Notes under the pieces: generated by a model
What the model saw: only the letters and a program-made list of their open reading frames with translations
Told to the model about the DNA's origin: nothing
Database searches by the model: none
Shown: one piece after another, positions 9,380-20,219 of the stretch
Layout: each line of letters opens with the position of its first letter
How positions within the stretch are numbered: position 1 is the stretch's first letter
NCBI GenBank assembly: GCA_947069175.1
Contig: CAMTDV010000027.1
Coordinates: 43,909,369 to 43,973,368, forward strand
DNA: 64,000 nt
Direction: 5' to 3'
Source: Scalesia atractyloides
Taxonomy: Eukaryota > Streptophyta > Magnoliopsida > Asterales > Asteraceae
Position numbers and translations under genes: made by a program

Positions 9380-11300
9380 CTATTTAGGCCGAACCTCAAT
9401 GCCTTCCAAAATAAGGCCTCCTTTATATTCATGATGCTCTTGAAACCCCATCTCAACTTCACTTTCATCTCCATCATCGCAGTAGAATTCACCCAACTCG
9501 ATCTCCATCCATCCATCATTTCTCGGCCCCCGCGCGTGTACCTGTGCCTGAGGTCGTCCGCGCATCGGTGGTTGCTGAAGACAAACATTAGCCGTCTCAT
9601 TTCTTACCCCGCCAAAAGCTAACTATTGTTTTTCCAGGTGCAGAAAGTCCCCAGGAATCCCTAGTTATTCGAAAGACAAGATATGCAACATATGTTGTCT
9701 TTGGGGACAACATTGCACTTGCTATTCTGACTTGGATATCAAGCCACCACACATTTCTAAGTATGCCTCCCTCCGCAAACCTAAACCAATAGTTACTCAG
9801 GTATATAAGTTTGGTCGAGCCTTTTGGCTTAGATCATATGTGTAGATATTGGCGACAAAGTATTTTATTTTACGGGTTCGTACATTAAATATGTATAGTA
9901 AATTGGGGTCAGTCTTCACTTTGTCTTACACATAAATAGATTAAAAGAAAAATATATCATAGATCACTTGACCCCCGGTACCAAGCACTTGGTCCCCTTT
10001 TAAAGAAAGGGAAAATCACTAAAATAGCCATGTTAACTAAAGAAATTATCAAAATAGCCACGTAAAGTGTTGAATTACCACTCAACAAGAGATCGACATA
10101 TGTCTTTTTGGCACAGAAGGACAAAAAATGACGCTAGAGAAAAAGTGGCGCATGAGGTGATGACATATGCGAGACAACACAAGAGATGTTTTATAGTTGA
10201 GTTTTCAAATGGAATGAAAGATGGCGCAAGAGGTGATGTGTTGCGCCATATGGGGCAAGAGATGAAACTATGTCGCTGGAGATGAAGGGTTGGCGCAGGA
10301 CCAAATTTGTATATTAAAGATAGCGTATGAGACGAAAAGTCAAGGCTATTTTGATAATTCAAAAGAGTCAAGGCCATTTTCATAAATTTCTTGGTCAAAT
10401 GGATTGTTTTGATGATTTTCCCTAGAAAACCTAGCATGGAGAAGGAGGAAGACCTTGATTTGGGTACATGTCCCCATTCCCAGTAACGAGTGTCGTTACC
10501 CCCACGCAATTGATAAGTCCATTGCCCCCAACAAATAGCCTTTTCTCCCACTCTCCCTATCTAGCTTCAAGCCCTCTGGATGGAAGATCAATCTTACGTT
10601 ACCAGTTTAATCCAAAAACTTAAAATCAATGAACATGGCGGCCCGACTATATAAAAAATTAAGGGCATGGCTACTATTTAAGGGCCCCCAACTTTTCTAG
10701 AGTTTAACCGAGTTTCCTCTCCGATCACAACTCTCTCAAGTCTCAATCGCTCGAATATTCTATTAAAATTGTGTGATCGTCTCCCTTTAGAAAGCACATA
10801 CAAAAAAATGTCTTATCTATTTTCTGGTGTTGGGATTCTAATATTTTTTTCATTTTATTTTAAATATTGCCCTGACAGTAGTTTATGTTTCCTCAAAAAG
10901 GTTTAGCCACCCCTAGCCGAATAGGGTATCTTTGATGCTCCTCATTGTTTATCACAAACATTTATAAAACATTTATAGATCACAATTCAAGTGATGGATC
11001 ACCAGGTTGTTTAACTTACCAAATAACCACGATCAAGGATGATATACGACTCGGATAACCGGTGGTAGAGTTGCTTTTTAGACTCAAAAACTACTGGAGA
11101 AACCGCCCTCGCGATGACTTCATGGTAATCCGGTGGCAGAAACCGCTCCCAAACGGTGTCAGAATCAGCCGCTAAATTCAATGCTTTGGAGATGGAGCAG
11201 CTCTGCAGGCATCGCGAGGTGACGTGATCGACAATAGTATATCCGTCAAGCAACCTTCAGGCAGATCGGAGATCGTAGGCGCGTTGTCTAATTCGGTCAT
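9380..11300 (-). pseudogene. F-box / phloem protein 2-B-like gene, copy 1 (dead)
   Basis: Three exons on the minus strand. Exon 1 (11300-11020) starts MTELDNAP and encodes an F-box (DLPEGCLTDILLSITSPRDA), then FLPPDYHEV and SESYIILDRG, ending at a GTAAGT donor. Exon 2 (about 10590-10454) starts the PP2 domain with GLKLDRESGRKGYLLGA and DLSIAWG. Exon 3 (9780-9380) has NVWWLDIQ, AMLSPKTTYVAYLVFRITRD, DGWMEIELGEFYCDDGDE and ends GIEVRPK-stop. In the family, the F-box binds Skp1 of an SCF ubiquitin ligase and the PP2 domain is lectin-like. Compared with copy 2, there is a one-base deletion in the F-box, a one-base insertion after AWG in exon 2 that runs into a stop, and a one-base insertion after KTIVSF in exon 3. 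Intron 2 is 673 bp against 88 bp in copy 2 because a MITE sits in it. Confidence 0.85.
10007..10422. mobile_element. MITE in intron 2 of the F-box/PP2 pseudogene
   Basis: The ends are imperfect inverted repeats: about 24 bases from AGGGAAAATCACTAAAATAG on the left, and on the right, in reverse complement, AGGGAAAATCATCAAAACAA. Inside are repeated phrases around GCGCA(A/T)GAGGTGATG. No clear target duplication is visible, so the superfamily is open (Mutator-like is my guess). Its absence from the 88-bp intron of copy 2 supports a later insertion. Confidence 0.55.
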
Positions 11301-11955
11301 TTTAAGTTGCAAATAGTACGTAGTGCAAAGGGACACGGGTTTGTTCAGAGGGACATAAAAATGATCAACAAGAATTTTAAATTTTGATCAAACTTCTAAC
11401 TCTACGTCAAGTACGGCATCATTCTACGTATTCTTCCATTTCCACTATGTATTTGTCTTTTTTTTCAGTTTTCTTTATTTAATCTTAAATAATAATAGAG
11501 AAGAATAGAAAACAATTATATAACAGGGACTTTTAAATATATATATACTTCTAAAAACAGAAAGATGTAGAAATGATTTGTCTCGTGAGGTTTACGTAAA
11601 TGTCAAAAGTCGGTATCAAAAATGTTTTATATTCGGTAAATTTGGTACCGGTCCCGGTTCCATTTGCTTTTACCTTGAATATTTTAGAATTTATTTTATA
11701 TCACTGGGGTCTTTTTATTTGATATTTTTTTATTTGCGATTTGCTGTGTTTTTTCTCGGTATTAGATTGCTCAACATTGAGTTGTATTTTGCGATCTATT
11801 GTGTGTTTGTACACTTTCTAAATTTCTGAGACTTTTTTTAAAGTAAACTTCATTAAAACACCAATCCACGAAACAAGAGAGTGAAATGAGCACACTACAT
11901 AATTATAAAATTGTACTACTCTGTTCAAAATAGGAACCTACCTTTCTATGACAAC
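11301..11955. other. Upstream of F-box/PP2 copy 1; no gene seen
   Basis: This is the former promoter side of the pseudogene. It is AT-rich, and an 83-codon plus-strand ORF at 11578-11829 is dominated by Phe, Tyr, Leu and Ile from T-rich sequence; I treat it as chance. Confidence 0.4.
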
Positions 11956-14079
11956 TGTCACTTTCTGGTAATTTTCGTAAAACTAAACAGTCTTTTATAT
12001 TATACAAGTATGTGTTTTGAATGTCTGACGCATGATTACATGACATACATCTAGAAAACTCACTGAGTACGTTACATGATGCATATTATTCGTTTTAGTG
12101 GTTACAACTCAAAAACAGTTTAAGACAATGCATCTGAACAACTAGTAGACTTACCAGCTAGACTAGCTGTGTCAGCACAGTTCTGGTACTCAGTTAAACT
12201 GCAGATTTAAGACTTAGATGGGAGTCCAACATCAACTATATATTAAATCCCATGTGGGAAAACAAGGATTCATGCTAACACATTCCGGGAATAACATAAA
12301 CACTAAAAATTGTCCGAAATACACACTAAGTGACAAATTCAACACAATTCCGCATAATTCAGCAAAACTCAGCAACCACTAGTTTATGTAATATTCTGAA
12401 ATAGTGTTAAACATCATAAACTATCCAAAGGATGTTGAAAGTTCATCTTAGCACAAAAACACTTCATATTATACAAGTCTCATAACTTAACGTTTTAATG
12501 GACCGATAACGAAATGAACACTCGAACACAACTAGACACCTCATGTGAACTAGTTAATAATATTTTGACATTGTAAGACTAGTTTAATGCCTTAAGCACC
12601 TTATTACATCTAAAAATCCCAATGCATGTAAGCCCTTAACTAAACCCCTTGAAATCCAACTAAAAAGCTAACTAACATTACAACTCAACTAGTACCCCCC
12701 CTTGACGGTCAAACATGGGGCCCACATGCCCCCATGTTATCTCCTAATGTTGGGTGATGACTTAGTGGCAATGAGAAGGTTTAAGGGATGAAAGGATTAC
12801 AAGGATATTATAAGACACCTTATCACCATTATAATCTTACCATTCACCAACTCAAAATTCAAATACCCATCTCTCTTTCTTCTTCCTCTACCTCACGGCC
12901 ACCACTACCACCACTTCACCTCCATTTTGTGTTCACCTTACATGCAATCCAAGCTCATCCAAAGGTGTCTCAAGGTAGATTAAGAAGGTGTCAAGTCTTG
13001 GTAGTTGAGGAACCTCACTAGGAAGCTATTAACCACCATCTTCTCATCATCTTCATCTCTTGTTACTTCTTGCAACTTCCCTAACCACAAGTGCTAGTAG
13101 TGAGTCTCCTAATATTTCATTTTATATCTTGTTACTAGTATAATGATAATGTACAAGTGAAACCATCTAAAACAATCACCTTAAAAAGATGAACTCATGA
13201 ACTAGTAACATCATCTAAAGAAAATAAACAAATCTTAAAGTTGTAATGAAGTTGTAGTTGTTTATTTTATGTTATGGATGACATCGTATGTATGCTTGCT
13301 AGAAGTATAAATCTAACAAGTATACACATGGATCTAGCAAGATCCATGAAGAGCATGTGGATGAACTTGTTACATTTAAAAATGAACAAGTTAAAGTAAG
13401 TAAAAATGATGTGTACATGGATATAAACTCTTACAAAAATGGATGAACAAAATTGTCAAAAGTACTTCTCTAGCTATATATATATATATATATATATATT
13501 AAGGATAAGTCATGTTTTTAAAGATAGATGGACATGTTAAACATAGGGTTAAAATACTACATGTTTTTATAAACTTTCAAGTTCATCATTACATGAAGAA
13601 TGCATTTTTATGCATATGTTAAACTTGTAAATTGTAGTGGATGATTTTATGAGTTTTGAAAAGCTTAAACGCATGTTTATAAACATGGGAAATCTCCTAA
13701 ATCTAGGGGAAACTATGGCAAAATTTACAAAATTTAAACACTTAGAAAAATATATTTTAACAAGGTTTTTACAATTAAACTTGTTTAAAAATAATAAATA
13801 TAAAAATCCCAACATTTTTGGTATAAAAATGCAAGCTAAGAAAGTATGGTTTTCTAAAAAATACAGATGCAATAAAATATATATTTTAAAAAATATATAT
13901 TTACGTGATCATGAAAATTATGTGCCATGTGTATATTGTTTGTATTAATTATAAATTAGGGACTTGAAATAATAATACAAATAAATACAATAAAAATTGG
14001 CAAACAAAGAAGTAGAAGAATATATATATATACATATATATATATACATATATATATACATATATATACATATATATAC

Positions 14080-14117
<38 letters not shown>

Positions 14118-16040
14118 TCATGCCTTGGATACAAATCATGGATGATTCGGACATTAGATGGACTATATAAATATTCCAAACTAAAAATATATAATATATT
14201 AAAGCTTGGTAAGTTACCCTTTCAAAGCCGAACAAGTGATAAAATTTATATTTTTACAAGTATATAAAAATATACATTTCATAAACATCTTAAAAATATA
14301 TTATTTTGATAGGGAACTAAAAATATATATTTTCTAGAACTAATCTTAAAAATAGATTATTTTTAAGATGCATACACTTACAAAGCATAAGGTATGTATA
14401 TTTATTTGGACACATCTTAAAAGTATATATTTAAGAATATAAAAATTGTGTGTAATGAATACAAGAATATATGTATTCCTATACGTACAAATATATGCCA
14501 ACATATACCACTAACACTTGGTGAAAATACCATTATACAAGTATTATACATAATCATGAGAATACAGATTTAAATACACAAATACTCATAATACAAGTAT
14601 ACTCATACTTGTGAATATACGCATGTATAATACTTAACAAATATTACACTTGGTCATGTAAACCATGGGAACATGCCTATGAATAATTATATATCAAGAG
14701 ATGTTAAAAATAGATTATTTTTAACAAACCCATCATAATTACAAATGATATATAAGATGGTGCATACAAATAATACGAGTTAAAATATAATATTTTAACT
14801 AATATATCGAACTTGGGATTATATATAATTATGAAGAATTATATATGGACATACACCTTGACGATGATTATACATCGCGACCAAACGGACAAATCTATTC
14901 TAAGTATATGGAAGATATCCGACGATGGCATCGTCGAGGCAAACGGGTGGAACCCGATTATGAGAAGTCATGAACACATACATTTTACTTGTGCGAGGCA
15001 TAGAGACAAGAGGGCGAGGCCCGTACATACAACATATGAGATACAAGAATACATATATTTGACGAAATATATATTGACATCATACATCAAAAATACAACT
15101 CAAGGGAACGTAATTCGGAACAAGTCTTAATAAATATTAAAGACAAAATACTTGTACATAAGTCGTTACAAAGGCCGAGGTGTCTAACATAACCTAGCAC
15201 GTTTGTAGGTTGCGATACAAATCAAGGAAAACGTACGTGAGATAACCAAAGTTACGGAACGCAATTCAGTGAGTTCATGTCCCCATTTTCATATTAAATG
15301 TTTTACTGTTTTACAACTATCGGGGGAAATACATGTACAATGGTATGAAAAGCTAGGGAATGAAACAACTTAGATCATGTGCAAATAAGGTGGAACTTAA
15401 ACACGATTAATCTTGTTTAGACCACGGTATAAAGGTTAGATCTAGCGGGTATTGGTGAGCCCCACTCTTGGTCATGGACCCATACGGAATAATGCATTTT
15501 GTTGTCCCATGTCGAGGTGATTCGACGTAAAATCGTCTGGGTTTGGATGCTTCTATGTGGTCACACATGTTAATGTCCTTGCAAAACAATAATGATGAAC
15601 ATTTCATTGACATTTTACATACCGGTTTTGATACAATTACAAATATATTTTTATGGAACTATCGCATGCAACTAAAAACATACGAACCCGCCACTTTAGT
15701 GGATTTTTCAACTTAACATGGACCAACGGGGAACTTTTGTCAAGAAGCAAGTGTCAAGACTCCATGCCATTTTTAATGGTTTGCTTGTTATATACGCCTC
15801 CTTGCGGTGATATAATGATCAAATCCTTAACATTTCAAAACTTGCATTTTTGTTGTATGATACTTTGTCAACTTATTACATTCAATGGTTTGTAAATAAA
15901 TACTATACTAATTTGCAGTGGAAACATTTATGGCAATGGCATTGGAGCTTGTTTTTACTCATTAGTATGTTAAACTTATATTGTATGCAATAAGAATCAA
16001 TCAGATCACACCTCGCGCTTCCGCCTATAAGGGTGTGACA
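11956..16040 (+). repeat. 5' LTR of gypsy element 1 (about 4.1 kb)
   Basis: The right boundary is firm: GGGTGTGACA at 16031-16040 is followed by the primer-binding site. The left boundary is inferred from TGTCAC at 11956, the inverse of GTGACA, giving TG...CA ends. Without a second copy the start is uncertain; 'tatgacaac' at 11947 is an alternative. The LTR contains (TA)n tracts (13472-13500 and 14020-14117) and a CT-rich zone at 12850-12930 after a TATA-like 'atattataag' at 12804-12813, plausibly the promoter. The apparent Tyr-Ile ORFs at 13945-14235 are microsatellite. Confidence 0.65.
14016..14117. repeat. AT/ATAC microsatellite
   Basis: Runs of TA broken by regular TACATA units over about 100 bases inside the long LTR. 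Its translation gives spurious Tyr-Ile repeats on the minus strand. Confidence 0.9.
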
Positions 16041-16043
16041 AAT

Positions 16044-16055
16044 TGGTATCGGAGC
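16044..16055 (+). other. Primer-binding site of gypsy element 1
   Basis: TGGTATCGGAGC lies three bases after the LTR end, the same core as in the LARD-like element. It is complementary to the 3' end of initiator Met tRNA, apart from one base. Confidence 0.8.
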
Positions 16056-16382
16056 TTTGATTGTAGTGAACTAGATTCTTTCTCGAGTCTAGTCTACAAT
16101 CACTAGGATCCTCTCATGAAAACAATTTTTACATGAATAAGAGATTTTCATTGCATAAACATTTGCAAAGTCCACTACATAAACTCATTTTACAAATAAT
16201 GCAAGGACATTATTAGACTTAGTCTATAATGGATAGACACAAATTATTAAGTTGATCCACACAAAACAAATAGGTTAACTTGATATGGACATTATGTGAT
16301 CCATACATTTCGTGTATATATATACTAAATAACAATAAATTATTAATATACATGTCATACAAAACTATTTTTCCAGGTTATC

Positions 16383-16553
16383 ATGTCGTCATTTGAGAGT
16401 GGCGTGTATGATGACCACGACCCCATGGAGGTTGTTTCTGATGATGAGATCGGACCCATCATACATATCATATCTTCAGACAGGGAGTCCAAGCTAGAGG
16501 AGGACCCATATTTCGTGTCCAACGACGAGGACATTATGACGGATTTTAATTGA
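16383..16553 (+). CDS. Short acidic leader ORF of gypsy element 1 (56 aa)
   Basis: ATG at 16383 opens MSSFESGVYDDHDPMEVVSDDEIG and runs to TGA at 16551. It is strongly acidic, with about a quarter Asp/Glu and no basic cluster. It sits between the primer-binding site and gag. The phrase HDPMEVVSDDE is one I associate with the N-terminal spacer of Tekay-type gag polyproteins in this plant group, so it may be the detached start of gag rather than a separate gene. It is preceded by 'attttTCCAG', a possible splice acceptor. Confidence 0.45.
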   Translation: MSSFESGVYDDHDPMEVVSDDEIGPIIHIISSDRESKLEEDPYFVSNDEDIMTDFN

Positions 16554-16762
16554 TTATTATGCATCGTGTATTGCGTGGAGCTGACTTATTCATACAATGG
16601 ATCGCTTATCTATTTAATTAACTACGTGTTTATTTATTTATTTTCTTATTTAACTATTTTTATATGTATATATATGTATGAATATTTATAAGTTATAATT
16701 AGCTAAAATAATATATATTAAATAAACACCTAATCTTTACCACCGTATTATCTTGAAAGATC

Positions 16763-18049
16763 ATGCCACCCATGAGGAGAGTTACTCGCGAAACGTAACC
16801 AACCCCCACCAATGCCTAGAAATGAGGCAGAACTAAACTCCTTGTTGGAACAGAGGATATCCCAAGCACTGACACAATATGAGGCAAACCGCAACGAAAG
16901 TAATAGCGGCGGAACTTGCAGATATGGAGGTCAAGGATAAGCGGTTCCTCTGGCGGGAACAATGCCAATGGTAACATTTAGTTATTTGTTACAACTTAAA
17001 CAATTCTCTTTATAATCTATTCATGTGTTTCATTACGCTCATTCATAATCAGTTTATAAACATTTCAGGATGCACTTACAAGCAGTTCTTAGACTGCAAC
17101 CCACTATACTATGATGGCACCGACGGTGCCGTGGCGTTTGTGCGATGGACTGAGAAAACAGACTCCACTATCCGGATGAGAAAGTGTTCCGCTTACCAGC
17201 AAGTTACTTTTGATATTGGCCTGTTTGTTAGCGAGGCACTTACCTGGTGGAATTTACAAGTGCAAACTCTTGGTGACAATGCTGCGGATGGGATGTCTTG
17301 GGAAGATCTGAAAGAAAGGATGGGGGAAAAGTATTGCTCGAGGGCTGAGCTTCAAAAGTTAGAACTGAATTCTTAAATCTCTCTATGGTGGGAACTGATA
17401 TCGTGGGATATACTCAAATGTTTCACGATCTCTCACGTGTGATTTCTGATCTTGTGACACATGAGTTTAAGCGTATTGACCGCTACATTTGGGGATTGCT
17501 CCCTGAAATTCGTAGTATGGTTACCGCATCAAACCCTACTACCATTACTCAAGTTGTGACCTTAGTCGTTAGTCTCACTAAAGACGTAGTAAGGATGAAG
17601 AAGTTTTTTGTGAAAGGAACGGAAAAGAAATAATCTCATGTCGAGTCTTCGAATGATGGGAAAAAGAAGTACTCAAACTTCAAGAGGGTACTCAAGTGAA
17701 CAACCACGCCAACAACTACAACAACAATAATGGCGGGAAAAGAAGAGAGGCTAACCAGCCTAGGGATGTAAGAGCATTTACAACCAACACCGGCCCCAAG
17801 AAGTACGAACGCCCCTATCCCAAGTGCCGCAAATGCAAGTATCACCATTTGGGTGCTTGTCGGATTTCTAAATGTGATAAATTTGGCAAGAATGGCCATC
17901 GTAATGAGGTGTGTTGGACAATTGTAGGAAGAGGAAGAATTGGGAACGGGAATGGAAATGGGCGTGAAGCGAGAAGCTATGGTTGCAGAAGCAAGAATCA
18001 TTAGAAGAAGAATTGTCCCAAGGAAAACCAAGCTCGCGGGAGAGCTTTT
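16763..18049 (+). pseudogene. gag: gag of gypsy element 1, frameshifted
   Basis: The start at 16763 gives MPPMRRVTRET and then breaks. The capsid region is readable at 17060-17376 (DCNPLYYDGTDGAVAFVRW, then FVSEALTWWNLQVQ), and in the next frame at 17385-17633 (VGYTQMFHDLSRV, FKRIDRYIWGLLPEI), matching the retrotransposon gag domain. From 17696 the nucleocapsid reads KCRKCKYHHLGACRISKCDK, then FGKNGHRNEVCW; the second Cys of the CCHC knuckle is replaced by Phe. A stop at 18002-18004 separates it from the protease. Gag would form the virus-like particle around the element's RNA; this copy cannot make it. Confidence 0.85.
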
Positions 18050-18472
18050 GTGATTGGAGCGAGGAATGCATGCCGAGACCCTAATGTGGTCACTGGTACA
18101 TTTCCTATCAACAATCATTTCGCATCCATATTATTTGATACCGGTGCCGATTTAAGCCCACTTTCTATGGAACTTCAAAATATACTTGGCGTAGAATCAA
18201 GTAAGCTAGATGTTCCCTATTCTATAGAATTGGCAAACGGTAAACTAGTTGAGATGAAGGAAGTTATTGAAGGATGTTCCTTGGAACTTGGCGAGCGAAA
18301 ATTCAGTATCGATCTCTTATCCGTTCAGTTGGGTACCATCGACGTAGTAGTTGGCATGGATTGGCTATCTAATAATCAAGCCGAAGTCGTGTGCCACGAG
18401 AAGATTATTCGCATTCCACTACCGATGAGGAGACCATTGTTATCAATGGAGAGAAGCGCGACACGCCTTTGA
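18050..18472 (+). pseudogene. Aspartic protease domain of gypsy element 1
   Basis: The domain reads ASILFDTGADLSPLS with the catalytic DTGA motif intact, followed by VVVGMDWLSNNQAEV and a K-I-I-R-I-P end, as in retroviral-type aspartyl proteases of plant gypsy elements. It would cleave the polyprotein. About 140 residues are open. It ends in a stop at 18470-18472 after a frame change, with the RT sequence in another frame starting around 18391. Confidence 0.85.
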
Positions 18473-19168
18473 GGATTATTAATTGCATGAAAGCTCAAAC
18501 GTTCTTATGGAAGGGTTGCATAGCTTTCCTAGCACACATGGTTGACAAGAAGGCCGAGGAGCCTAATCTTGAAGATAATCCCGTTGTGAAGGAATTCCCT
18601 GAAGTCTTCATTGATGACTTATCGGGATTACCACCACAACGACAAGTCGAGTCTCACATCGACTTGGTACCAGGAGCCGCACCCGTAACCAAGTCTCCAT
18701 ATCGTCTATCACCTTCGGAGATGCAAGAGTTATCCACAAAACTTCAAGAGTTGTTGGATAAGGGAATTATTCGACAAGCTTTTCACCTTGGGGAGCTCCA
18801 GTTTTATTTTTGAAGAAGAAGAACGGTACGTCAGAATGCGTATAGATTATCGAGAGTTAAATAAGCTCACTACCAACAATCGGTACCCACTACTGAGGAT
18901 TGATGACTTGTTCGACCAACTGCAAGGATCGAGCTTCTATTCCCAGGTAGACTTAAGGTCTGGATATCACCATTTATGGATACAAGAAGAAAGCATACGA
19001 AAGACGGCTTTAGGACTCGTTATGGTCACTACGAGTTTCTTTTATGCCTTTTGGTTTAAAAAAACACCAACGGTCTTTATGGATTTGATGAATCGCGTGT
19101 GCAAGTCGTATCTCGACAAATTCGTGATAGTATTTATTGATGATATATTAATATATTCACGATCATAG
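18391..19168 (+). pseudogene. Reverse transcriptase domain of gypsy element 1
   Basis: Two overlapping frames. The first (18391-18813) has VVKEFPEVFIDDLSGLPP and HIDLVPGAAPVTKSPYRLSP, ending at a frameshift. The second (18788-19168) has MRIDYRELNKLTTNNRYPL, SFYSQVDLRSGYH and FIDDILIYS, which includes the catalytic Asp pair. The fingers and palm are therefore present but not in one frame, and the stretch around 19020-19080 (VTTSFFYAFWFK) is degraded. Confidence 0.85.
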
Positions 19169-19189
19169 GATGAGCATGAATAACATTTG

Positions 19190-19510
19190 AACCATTTTGG
19201 AGCTACTAAAGAAAGATAAACTTTACGCGAAGTTTCTAAGTGCGAATTTTGGATTCGCGAAGTTCAATTTCTCGGGCATGTAGTGAACGAGAAAGGCATT
19301 CCTGTAGACCCGTCGAAGATTGAAGCAATTAAGAATTGGGAAGCGCCCAAGACTCCAACTAAGGTTCGACAAGTTTTAGGATTAGTGGGATATTATCGGA
19401 GATTTATTGAGAACTTTTTCAAAGTTGCTCAACCGCTAACCTCATTCACGCAAAAAGACAAGAAGTGTGATTGGGGAGAAAAACAAGAAGAGGCGTTTCA
19501 ACTTTTGTAG
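19190..19510 (+). pseudogene. RT connection / RNase H start of gypsy element 1, truncated
   Basis: The sequence has EFWIREVQFLGHVVNEKGI, VRQVLGLVGYYRRFIENF, PLTSFTQKDKKCDWG and EEAFQLL, the connection region before RNase H. It ends in a stop at 19508-19510, directly followed by sequence of a different element. RNase H and integrase are absent. Confidence 0.8.
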
Positions 19511-20192
19511 GATAAATTATTTTTAATAGTTTTTGGACAAACAAATTCAAATATTAAACCACCTCCCCACACTTGAACTGTACATCGCCCTCGATGTACA
19601 ATTAAAAAAATTGAATAAGCTATGGAAATGCGAATTCAATACAAATAAAGGAAAGTACGAAAATGAAAACTCCCCTAAAAACGAAGGCGGAGAAGGAGCT
19701 CAATGGAATCCACAACAAGCAACCCGTCGTGTCATCCATGATCCAAGCACCTCACCAAACCAACACTACAAACTAGCAAACAACATAAAAACCCAAAGGT
19801 AATTACCCACCCCGATTCAACCCTTAGCTTTTATTTATTTTAATCCCAAAAACTAAAAATAAAAACTAAATATATATTCGTTCGATGGAGGGTTGTACGG
19901 ACGGTGCAAAATGACACACCCTTCAAACACAAAATACTAAAAGATAAACATGAAAGTGGTGAGACTGTGGGCTAATACCCACAACACCATCGCCATGAGC
20001 AAACCTGTAAGGAAAAAGAAGGGAAACAATGCAACTATATATATATACAAAAACTAAAAACAAAACTAACAAATAATTTTTTTTCTTTTTTCAATAAATC
20101 ACATAAAAGACAAATAAAACAAGTGGACAAAAACTTTATACTATTTTCACAAATGGCTAAACAAGTAACTGCAATCGTTCTCGAGACACGAC

Positions 20193-20213
20193 GCGTCCCC
20201 GGCAACGACGCCA
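20193..20213 (-). other. Primer-binding site of the tRNA-Asp type
   Basis: In reverse complement it reads TGGCGTCGTTGCCGGGGAC, one base off the TGGCGCCGTTGCCGGGG core used by Athila/Tat/Ogre elements. It sits six bases inside the LTR boundary at 20220. Confidence 0.75.
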
Positions 20214-20219
20214 AAAACT

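Larger units (their letters stand above)
11956..19510 (+). mobile_element. Truncated Ty3/gypsy (Tekay/Del-type) element 1
   Basis: From left to right: a long 5' LTR (11956-16040), a primer-binding site, a leader with a short acidic ORF, then gag, zinc knuckle, aspartic protease, reverse transcriptase and the start of RNase H. The reading breaks off at about 19510 where sequence of an unrelated element begins. No second LTR or integrase is found in the window. Several frameshifts and stops interrupt gag and pol. Confidence 0.8.

Noticed and set aside
10075..10551. Minus-strand ORF of 158 codons
   Set aside because: It runs from exon 2 of the dead F-box/PP2 gene through the MITE in the intron; it arises from the frameshift and is not a separate gene.
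13945..14235. Minus-strand ORFs of about 76-96 codons rich in Tyr and Ile
   Set aside because: They are translations of a TA/TACATA microsatellite in the long LTR, not proteins.
17636..18118. Long minus-strand ORF of 160 codons opposite gag and protease
   Set aside because: It is antisense to clearly recognisable gag, zinc knuckle and protease sequence.
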